Of a DNA stretch of 6,622 nt, positions 1 through 5,693 are shown in pieces; position 1 is the first letter of the stretch; every line of letters begins with the position of its first letter. Below the pieces are notes generated by a model. That model was not told the origin of the DNA. It made no database searches and saw nothing but the letters and a program-made list of their open reading frames with translations. The position numbers and the translations under genes were made by a program. The stretch comes from Candidatus Omnitrophota bacterium (GTDB lineage Bacteria; Omnitrophota; Gorgyraeia; JAFGHF01), in assembly GCA_024543015.1 (NCBI GenBank), contig JAMXCY010000056.1:1-6622 (forward strand), written 5' to 3'.

Positions 1-774
1 GGGGCCAAAAGATTCTAAAGCCATCTTGAGCATAGTAGCTGATTTTACGCCACTGATATCCACAAAGATATTTTTCAAAATAGCTGAAGGGACAGCTCCT
101 AAATCCTGCACAATATTTCTTCTGCGCAACATCAAATAAGTGGCATCAAAGCGGTCGATTAAAAACGGAACCACACCGGCAAAGTGAACAAAGACAATCT
201 TGAGATTTTTCAACCGGCTTAATAAACCAGACATCATTAATCTTCCCGCAGACATAGTAATATCAAAGAGATACTCCACAACGGGCATTAAAAGAGGGTC
301 CTTGACCCGCGAGGAACCAATAGGATTAATAATCTGGGAGTGCACAAAAATAGGCAGTTTTTCTTTTTCCGCTTTTTCAAATACCGGTAGAAAACTTTCC
401 TCGTCTAAATATTTTCCCTCATAGCTTGAGGCCAAAGAAAGACAAGATAAGCCTAACTCTTTTATCCTCTCGATTTCCTGGACCATATCTCCGGGCCTGT
501 CTGCAGGCAAGATTCCCGCCCCGATCAGGCGCTGGGGATGCTCTTTTACCTTCTTAGATATTGCTTTATTGTAAATATCGCACAACCTGGACCAGCCCCC
601 CAGATTCAGGTGCGCATCTGATGTAGGATAAAGCAGAACTGCCTTCTCTACTCCCGAGTTATCCAGTGTCTGAAGTAGTAAGTCAATGTCTGACCAGCCT
701 TGTCGGAAAAATGTGGTTTTTTCTGCTACTTCAGGCGGCATCCAATGACTGTGGGCATCCCAAATCTTAGACAT
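1..774 (-). CDS. Amidohydrolase family 2 (ACMSD-like) protein, C-terminus missing
   Basis: An open frame runs from an ATG at 774-772 to the left edge: 258 codons with no stop, so the C-terminus is outside the window. Seen: an N-terminal metal-binding motif, DAHSHWMPP (His8 and His10), as in the HxHxxP signature of the ACMSD/gamma-resorcylate decarboxylase branch; His145 in FVHSQ; His197 in FVHFAG; and FVDISG near residue 237. These fit successive strands of a TIM-barrel metal hydrolase. The late Asp ligand, usually near residue 290 in this family, lies beyond the edge. The family (Amidohydro_2) includes non-oxidative decarboxylases of aromatic and enoic acids as well as hydrolases. The ATG starts one base after the stop of the radical SAM gene and has only a distant purine run upstream, so translational coupling is likely. 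In this operon a decarboxylase acting on an aromatic polyketide acid is plausible, but that is inference; hydrolysis of an ester, lactone or thioester is also possible. Confidence 0.88.
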   Translation of the reverse strand, partial: MSKIWDAHSHWMPPEVAEKTTFFRQGWSDIDLLLQTLDNSGVEKAVLLYPTSDAHLNLGGWSRLCDIYNKAISKKVKEHPQRLIGAGILPADRPGDMVQEIERIKELGLSCLSLASSYEGKYLDEESFLPVFEKAEKEKLPIFVHSQIINPIGSSRVKDPLLMPVVEYLFDITMSAGRLMMSGLLSRLKNLKIVFVHFAGVVPFLIDRFDATYLMLRRRNIVQDLGAVPSAILKNIFVDISGVKSATMLKMALESFGP

Positions 775-775
775 T

Positions 776-2242
776 TTATATGTGCAATTTTCCTTCCACT
801 GCCCCTGCTTCCCACTGAGGAATGTGATTCATTACATCCTGAAAACACTTTTTAGCCAGAGGGTCAAAATTGCTCTCCAATATGCGGTGAATCCGGCCTG
901 GTTTACTAAAAAATTCCCGCATACACCAGGCCCCTAACCTGCCTAGGTCCTCAATAGAAAGATGGTTGGTAGGAACCACCGGATGCAAGAAATCCCATTT
1001 TAAGACATCAATATTTTTCGGGTCAATCCATCCCTTCTGCACACCATCATTCCATATTTGTGAACCAGGTGGCGGAGTCAGATAACCAATCCAAAGTATG
1101 TCCGGATCAAGTTCATCCGCAAAAGCAAATCTATCCTTAATAATCTGTTCGGTGTCGTAATCAAAACCGATCATGATATCGCCGACAATAGCAATATCAT
1201 TACGGCGTAAAACATCGATAGTTTTATAAATCTGCTCTACGGTTACACCTTTAGCTAACTTTCTCAATTCCTGGTCGCTGGCTACCTCTATGCCAAAGAC
1301 ACCCATAAACATCCCGGCCTTTTTCATTAAAGGAATATCTTGTTCTGCCTTGACCCAGTCGCTGGCGCAACCAAGACTAACCCACTTCATATTTAACCCA
1401 CGTTTTAATTTTTCCTCACAAAACTCTTTTGCCCTTGTACCATTAACATTAAAGTTATCTTCCTGAATAACTATAACCTTAACCCCGAATTTTTTTTCCA
1501 GCAACTCCACTTCATCCACTACACGTTTTGCTGATTTGGCCCGCCATTTATAAAAATGTTTCAACGCGCGGGGGTCGTGTTCGCTCCACTCATAGCAAAA
1601 GGTACAGCCGTGCGGGCACCCCCGGGAAGTAACAATTTCGGCAAAGGGCTTCCAAAAAGTATGTCCGACATATTTTTCCATCGGAAATAAATCATATGCT
1701 GGAAGCGGCAAGGTGTCCAAATCAGCGATTAGTTCGCGTACCGGCCCAAAAATTACCTTGCCATTCTCTCTGGAAGCAAGACCTGGAATATCTTTAAAAT
1801 TGGTTTTGCCTTTATTTAAAGCATCTGTTAAATCGTTAAAAGTAACTTCTCCCTCCCCCATGACCACAAAGTCTATGGCCGGATTTTGCTGGAGGCTCTC
1901 CTTACTTAAATAGGAATACCATAATCCACCCACCGCAATCTTTACTTGCGGCAGGACCTTTTTTATTCTTTTGGCTGTCTGATCAAAATACCATTGCACA
2001 GCAAACCCACCATAAGAATGCAGCACATCTCCTAAAACTACAACTTCCGGGTTCTTCTCTTTGATAATTTCTATCATTTTATCCATGGGGATTTCTAGCA
2101 CCTTACAATCTAAGACCTCAGGCTCGATGGTCCCCTGTTCCCGGGCATATGCTGCCCAATGGGCGTGCATCTGATTAGCGGCCACATGATGGCCATGTGT
2201 AGCCCAGGAACCTAATTGCGGCGTGACAAATAATACTTTCAT
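776..2242 (-). CDS. B12-binding-type radical SAM enzyme (BchE-like class)
   Basis: 488 aa from the ATG at 2242-2240. This start is preferred over an ATG 11 codons upstream because AAGGAGG lies five bases before it and the protein then opens with MKVLFVTPQ, the first Rossmann strand of a cobalamin-binding domain. Residues about 1-150 form that domain, with a GG turn (AVGG) and the VVMGEGE motif common to class B radical SAM proteins. The radical SAM barrel follows: SRGCPHGCTFCYEW places the three 4Fe-4S ligands at Cys209, Cys213 and Cys216 (CxxxCxxC). QEDNFNVN and FGIEVASD are further family landmarks. The canonical DxHxxG cobalamin-ligand motif is absent, as in many class B members; His16, His18 and His19 lie in the equivalent loop. 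Relatives do methylations, ring formation and, in BchE, oxygen-independent oxidation of a porphyrin side chain. Here the likely role is tailoring an aromatic polyketide. The specific reaction cannot be read from sequence. Confidence 0.92.
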   Translation of the reverse strand: MKVLFVTPQLGSWATHGHHVAANQMHAHWAAYAREQGTIEPEVLDCKVLEIPMDKMIEIIKEKNPEVVVLGDVLHSYGGFAVQWYFDQTAKRIKKVLPQVKIAVGGLWYSYLSKESLQQNPAIDFVVMGEGEVTFNDLTDALNKGKTNFKDIPGLASRENGKVIFGPVRELIADLDTLPLPAYDLFPMEKYVGHTFWKPFAEIVTSRGCPHGCTFCYEWSEHDPRALKHFYKWRAKSAKRVVDEVELLEKKFGVKVIVIQEDNFNVNGTRAKEFCEEKLKRGLNMKWVSLGCASDWVKAEQDIPLMKKAGMFMGVFGIEVASDQELRKLAKGVTVEQIYKTIDVLRRNDIAIVGDIMIGFDYDTEQIIKDRFAFADELDPDILWIGYLTPPPGSQIWNDGVQKGWIDPKNIDVLKWDFLHPVVPTNHLSIEDLGRLGAWCMREFFSKPGRIHRILESNFDPLAKKCFQDVMNHIPQWEAGAVEGKLHI

Positions 2243-2246
2243 TGAA

Positions 2247-2254
2247 ACCTCCTT
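2247..2254 (-). promoter_or_regulatory. Ribosome binding site of the radical SAM gene
   Basis: Reads AAGGAGGT on the minus strand, five bases before the ATG at 2242. It overlaps the TAA stop (2255-2253) of the upstream reductase, so the two genes are tightly coupled. It decides the start: the ATG at 2275 lies inside the reductase gene and would add 11 polar residues before the Rossmann fold. Confidence 0.85.
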
Positions 2255-3026
2255 ATTTGGGGTGTTGTTGGGCAAAAGGGATAACCGGTTTTACCCAGGG
2301 AGTCTTCTGGTTGATTACGGCCAGTTCTAACGGACAGACATTCGCAGGAACAGTTAGGGCAAATATCACCGCATCCTCTATGGATTGAGTAGAGATTAAA
2401 CGCTCTTTCTGCTCTCTAGTTATTTCAGCAAGTTTCCCGGTCAAATCGGTATCAGTAACTCCGGGCATAATCGCCGTAACCTTAATCCCGTGGTCGCGCA
2501 TCTCCCAAAACAGTCCTTTAGAAAAGGCCCGCAGGCCGACCTTTAAAGAGCTATACACCAAAAAGCTACGCGGTACTGGTTCAACTAAGACTGACCCGGA
2601 AACCATATTGATAATTGCCCCTGATTTATTCTCGATCATCTGGGGAATTACCAGGCGGCTCAACCGGACATATCCTAAATAATTGGTATGGGCTAAACGT
2701 TCTAAGTCTTCTAAGGGTTGCCTTTCAAATGGATATTGGCTGGAGACGCCAGCATTATTAATTAAGATGTCAATTTTTCCTAACTGATCTTGAGAGACTT
2801 TAACTAAATTTTCTAAATCGGCTAATCGAGAAACATCACAAGAGACGCCAAAGACTTCTCCGCTTTTCTCTTTCTTTAATTCGGCAACTGTCTGATCTAA
2901 TGCAGACTGTCTGCGCGCAGCCAGAACCAAATTAATCCCCTCTTGGGTCAGCCTTCTAGCAATTGCCTTGCCAATACCTTTACTTGCCCCGGTAATAATA
3001 GCATTTTTGCCCGCCAGCTTATTCAT
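2253..3026 (-). CDS. Short-chain dehydrogenase/reductase (putative polyketide ketoreductase)
   Basis: 257 aa, normal length for a classical SDR. Seen: the cofactor glycine motif TGASKGIG at residues 12-19; basic Arg38-Arg39 after the second strand, which favours NADPH; CDV at 63-65; NNAG at 90-93; and the catalytic tetrad Asn115, Ser145, Tyr158, Lys162 (YSSLK). PGVTDTDL at 188-195 is the usual segment after the active site. The fold resembles FabG-type 3-oxoacyl-ACP reductases. In the operon it could reduce a ketone of the nascent or cyclised polyketide. It lacks the glycine-rich XGG loop that I recall following NNAG in actinorhodin-type C9 ketoreductases (here VSSQYPF), so it may act on another position or a later intermediate. 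The ATG at 3026-3024 overlaps the transporter stop as ATGA, and GGGAGG lies seven bases upstream (3039-3034), inside the transporter gene. Its own stop lies in the ribosome site of the next gene. Confidence 0.93.
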   Translation of the reverse strand: MNKLAGKNAIITGASKGIGKAIARRLTQEGINLVLAARRQSALDQTVAELKKEKSGEVFGVSCDVSRLADLENLVKVSQDQLGKIDILINNAGVSSQYPFERQPLEDLERLAHTNYLGYVRLSRLVIPQMIENKSGAIINMVSGSVLVEPVPRSFLVYSSLKVGLRAFSKGLFWEMRDHGIKVTAIMPGVTDTDLTGKLAEITREQKERLISTQSIEDAVIFALTVPANVCPLELAVINQKTPWVKPVIPFAQQHPK

Positions 3027-4153
3027 CTTTTAGCCTCCCGAAGAATTAATTTCTTGTTCAAGAGCAACAGCATCAATAAACAAAAACCAAAAAACATAAA
3101 CCCTAAATTAAAGCCCCTCTGGGCCAAAACCCCACCTAAAACTGCCCCCAGCCCGCCAGAGATAAATCTCACCGAACTGTTTAAACTGGCCGATTCATAA
3201 AGATGCTGATGCGGCAAGTCAGTCAAGAATGTAGAAATTCCAGCATGATTGAAGGTCCAACCTAAGCCCCAGACAAACATAATGATAAAAAGAAAGAATA
3301 AAGCATTCTTAAATAAAAGCGAAATCAGCGTAGCTAACATTAAACTAACGCCTATATTGACCACCTTGATTCTGCCTAACCGATCAGCTAAAACTCCCCC
3401 TAAAGATTCACCAAAAATACCGCTTAAGGATATTGTGGTTAAAAGCATACTAATCAGAAATTGTTCCAGGCCATAAATTGTGGAAAAATAGACACCCAAC
3501 CATTGCCTGATTCCGTGATAAATAAAACTAATCAGGAAAATATACACAAATAAACGAAAGATTTTTTTGTCAGAGAGCACTTGGAAATAATTGAATTTTA
3601 TTTTCTTTTTTTCCACAGTAAGTTCAGGAAAATAAAAATAAATTCCCAAACAAACTAAAATACCCGCAAATGCTGGTAAAAGAAAAATCCATCGCCAAAA
3701 GATTAGACCGCTTAAAAACAATCCTAAAAGAGAAGAAATAAAAGTAAGGCTAAAGAAACCTCCTACTCTTTTACCTCTTTCTTGAGCCTCGGTGGTCTGA
3801 GCAAGCAGAATTAAACTTAAAGGTATAATTGCGGAACCAGAAATTCCAGCTAAAATCCTGGCGGAAAAAAGTAGATATATATTTGGGGCAATACCCGCAG
3901 TAAGATTAGCTAAAGAAAAAAAGCCGAGAGATAAGAAAAGTATCTTTTTGTAATTTGCACCCTTGGCCAGCGGACCATAGATTAACGCCCCCAACCCATA
4001 AGACAACATATAAAGCCAGATAATTTTACCGGCAAAGAATTCATCTACACCAAATGTCTGGGCAACTGCCGGAACTAATGCTGAGGCAGCGGCTACATTG
4101 AAAGAAAGAACAAAACTAGCTGAAACGATAATCAGAAAAGTGAACCTGTTTAT
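3023..4153 (-). CDS. MFS transporter (probable product exporter), apparent ATA start
   Basis: The first in-frame ATG (4009-4007) gives 328 aa and would begin inside the second membrane helix. The same frame stays open upstream and encodes a convincing first helix plus loop, including FLIIVSASFVLSF and LVPAVAQTFG, before a TGA at 4171-4169. No ATG, GTG or TTG lies in that stretch. The best candidate is ATA at 4153-4151, eight bases after AGGAG, giving 376 aa with about twelve hydrophobic segments, normal for MFS. Loop 2-3 carries GPLAKGANYKKI (about residues 60-71), a degenerate motif A. The second half repeats it more canonically as GGVLADRLGR (252-261). A charged cytoplasmic loop near 178-198 separates the halves. 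Substrate is unreadable; position inside the polyketide operon suggests export and self-resistance. Function class is secure; the start is not. CTG at 4135-4133 or ATT at 4132-4130 are alternatives, and ATA could also be a mutated or misread ATG. Confidence 0.87.
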   Translation of the reverse strand: MNRFTFLIIVSASFVLSFNVAAASALVPAVAQTFGVDEFFAGKIIWLYMLSYGLGALIYGPLAKGANYKKILFLSLGFFSLANLTAGIAPNIYLLFSARILAGISGSAIIPLSLILLAQTTEAQERGKRVGGFFSLTFISSLLGLFLSGLIFWRWIFLLPAFAGILVCLGIYFYFPELTVEKKKIKFNYFQVLSDKKIFRLFVYIFLISFIYHGIRQWLGVYFSTIYGLEQFLISMLLTTISLSGIFGESLGGVLADRLGRIKVVNIGVSLMLATLISLLFKNALFFLFIIMFVWGLGWTFNHAGISTFLTDLPHQHLYESASLNSSVRFISGGLGAVLGGVLAQRGFNLGFMFFGFCLLMLLLLNKKLILREAKR

Positions 4154-4590
4154 GCTTGTGACTCCTGTTCAATAATGCGCTTAAAAATCTGTAAATTTTC
4201 TTGCGAATGTTTATTAATCAATCCTTCAACCTGGCGATCATTAAATTTAGCTTTCTGATCCATTGCGAAATCTTGAATCCAGCTCATCAGTATTCCTTGC
4301 GGGGTTGGCGTATAAAGCCAGATAATCTTCATATATTGAAAGGGGAATTCTGGAGGAAGCTTTTGGGCGTAAGCAAAATTATAATCTTTAAACAACAGCC
4401 GAAAAGACTGCCAAGAATGACCTTGATCATCGGTTAAGCGAAAGGTAAGTTTATTGCCTTCGCGCTTTAAAATCTTGGCCTCTTTATATTCGCCACCGAA
4501 TAATTCTGTCCAGCGCTCAATATCATTAGAGATGTCAAAGACCTTATCATAGGGCGCATTAATCAAAATAGAATTAGCCGTATGAGCCAT
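4150..4590 (-). CDS. Single-domain polyketide aromatase/cyclase (TcmN/WhiE-like, SRPBCC fold)
   Basis: 146 aa, a complete single START/SRPBCC domain. The resemblance to TcmN ARO/CYC and the WhiE aromatase runs along most of its length (compared from memory): NDIERWTELF near residues 22-31, Tyr35 at the position of TcmN Tyr35, FRLT near 50-53, W-Q-S-F-R at 60-64 matching the WxSxR of TcmN so that Arg64 corresponds to its catalytic Arg69, FPFQYMKIIW near 82-91, and SWIQDFAM at 103-110, nearly the WVQDFAM of WhiE. These proteins bind the ACP-bound poly-beta-ketone in an internal pocket and direct first-ring (C9-C14 in TcmN) or first- and second-ring closure and aromatisation. The segment before WxSxR is about five residues shorter than in TcmN. 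The ATG is preceded by AAGGAGG at 4604-4598, seven bases away. The TAA stop overlaps the putative ATA start of the transporter. Confidence 0.93.
   Translation of the reverse strand: MAHTANSILINAPYDKVFDISNDIERWTELFGGEYKEAKILKREGNKLTFRLTDDQGHSWQSFRLLFKDYNFAYAQKLPPEFPFQYMKIIWLYTPTPQGILMSWIQDFAMDQKAKFNDRQVEGLINKHSQENLQIFKRIIEQESQA
4162..4166 (-). promoter_or_regulatory. Ribosome binding site for the MFS gene
   Basis: AGGAG on the minus strand, inside the last codons of the aromatase gene, eight bases before ATA at 4153-4151. There is no conventional start codon at the right distance, so this site is the main sequence support for initiation at the ATA that overlaps the aromatase stop (ATAA). Confidence 0.6.
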
Positions 4591-4623
4591 TGTTTTGCCT
4601 CCTTCATTTCCTTTTTTGGCTTA

Positions 4624-5427
4624 TTATTCGATTATGGCAACGACGCGGGCGAAACTTGCGCCTACATCTTTTATTCTAACTGGAAAACAGGCAAGCTTAA
4701 AACCAAACGGCTGGGGTAACTTATCTAAATTAGCTAAACGCTCAATATGCGCATATTCTCTATTGCGGCCGCAAAAATGGGCTGGCCAAAGAACAGTTTT
4801 GTCTTTCTGGGATAAAAAGTCTTTGAGCATCGCCGGATATGGACGGTCAAACCCTAAACTATCAATTCCGATGACCCGGATACCTTGCTCCCAAAACCAC
4901 TCTATCGCCTGAGCGCTTACTCCACAAAATTTACGCATGTAGTCTTTTGTGCCAAAATATTGATCCGCTCCCGTATGTAAAAGCACAATATCTTTTGCCT
5001 TTAATTTATAATTTATTTTGTGCAGTGCTGCTGTAACATCTTCTTTCGTGATCACCTCGGCTGGTCTTTTATCAGTCAAATCTAATACGACCCCATCAGC
5101 ATAGAACCAATCCAGGGGTAAGTCCTCAATCTTTTTAGAGTCTTTTCCCTGGCATCTTGTGCCAAAATGAAAGGGGGCATCGACATGGGTTCCGGTATGC
5201 ACACTACAATAGAGCATCTCTAAAGAAAGAAATTCTTCGTTGGGTAAGTCAGTAGGTTTGATTAGCCTCTTTTTAAACAGGTATTGAATAACACCGGTTA
5301 AACTTTTGCGCATCATTAACCAATTTAAATGCTCAATGCCTTTTTTGTGAGTCAGGCGTTTTATCTTAATCGGGTGGGCTTCCGGGTTTCGCTCATCAAT
5401 GGGTAGGCTTAAATCGATCAATTGCAT
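4624..5427 (-). CDS. Cyclase family protein (PF04199, kynurenine-formamidase-like fold)
   Basis: 267 aa, usual size for the family. The signature HTGTHVDAPFHF is at residues 77-88, giving metal-binding His77, His81, Asp83 and His87. It is followed by GVVLDLT (112-118), IVLLHTGAD (147-155), VIGIDSLGFD (185-194), His217 and the conserved acid segment HIERLANLDKLP with Glu229. The family includes kynurenine formamidases and several proteins annotated as ring cyclases in actinomycete type II polyketide clusters, which gave it the name 'putative cyclase'. Placed directly between the ACP and the aromatase, it most likely closes or hydrolytically processes a later ring of the polyketide; a release (thioester or lactone hydrolase) role is the alternative. 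The ATG follows the ACP stop with no gap (TAGATG) and only a weak AAGGA 11 bases upstream, so coupled or reinitiated translation is likely. It ends in tandem TAA stops (4626-4621). Confidence 0.9.
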   Translation of the reverse strand: MQLIDLSLPIDERNPEAHPIKIKRLTHKKGIEHLNWLMMRKSLTGVIQYLFKKRLIKPTDLPNEEFLSLEMLYCSVHTGTHVDAPFHFGTRCQGKDSKKIEDLPLDWFYADGVVLDLTDKRPAEVITKEDVTAALHKINYKLKAKDIVLLHTGADQYFGTKDYMRKFCGVSAQAIEWFWEQGIRVIGIDSLGFDRPYPAMLKDFLSQKDKTVLWPAHFCGRNREYAHIERLANLDKLPQPFGFKLACFPVRIKDVGASFARVVAIIE

Positions 5428-5667
5428 CTAAGGCAGTGTCCTTTTACTTTCAATGAGGCCAACTATGTCTTTAGGCGAACTGGACTTGGTAATTTCCTTA
5501 GCCTCAATTGTCAAGGCAAATTTTTTCTCTAAGGCCACTCTTAAATCCACTATCTCTGTAGAATCTACGCCTAAAGAATCGTAGAGTGTCTGCTCTATCT
5601 TAATCTCTTCCGGTTTCACGCTTAAGGTTTGCACAATAACTTCCTGCACCTGCTGCTGCACTGACAT
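5428..5667 (-). CDS. Acyl carrier protein of the polyketide synthase
   Basis: 79 aa, typical for a free-standing ACP and mostly acidic helices. The 4'-phosphopantetheine attachment motif is LGVDSTEIVDL, with Ser36 as the modified residue; the following helix VALEKKF and the closing ITKSSSPKDIVGLI segment complete the four-helix pattern. It would carry the growing poly-beta-ketone between the KS-alpha/CLF pair, the aromatase and the reductase. It lies 26 bases after the CLF-type gene and is preceded by AAGGAGG at 5683-5677, nine bases before ATG, the strong site expected for a protein needed in excess. The order CLF then ACP is that of minimal type II PKS sets. An ACP of a fatty-acid or aryl-polyene system is the alternative, but the adjacent aromatase argues against it. 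Confidence 0.93.
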   Translation of the reverse strand: MSVQQQVQEVIVQTLSVKPEEIKIEQTLYDSLGVDSTEIVDLRVALEKKFALTIEAKEITKSSSPKDIVGLIESKRTLP

Positions 5668-5693
5668 CTCTTTAGCCCTCCTTTGGATCTCTG

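Noticed and set aside
2006..2035. GDVLHSYGG in the radical SAM protein (residues 71-79) as a DxHxxG cobalamin-ligand motif
   Set aside because: Spacing is D-x-x-H-x-x-G and it sits on a later strand than the true motif, which belongs in the loop after the first Rossmann strand; cobalamin binding is inferred from the domain only.
2240..2275. Upstream ATG at 2275 as start of the radical SAM gene
   Set aside because: It adds 11 polar residues before the first Rossmann strand and lies inside the reductase gene; the ATG at 2242 has an ideal AAGGAGG five bases away.
4550..4606. ATG at 4606-4604 just upstream of the aromatase as its start or as a leader peptide
   Set aside because: It is out of frame with the aromatase, closes after about 14 codons and overlaps the ribosome site; there is no sign of attenuation structure.
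4591..4623. 33-base gap between the cyclase and aromatase as a terminator or promoter
   Set aside because: It holds the AAGGAGG site and an A-rich run but no inverted repeat followed by a T tract on the coding strand, and no convincing -35/-10 pair.
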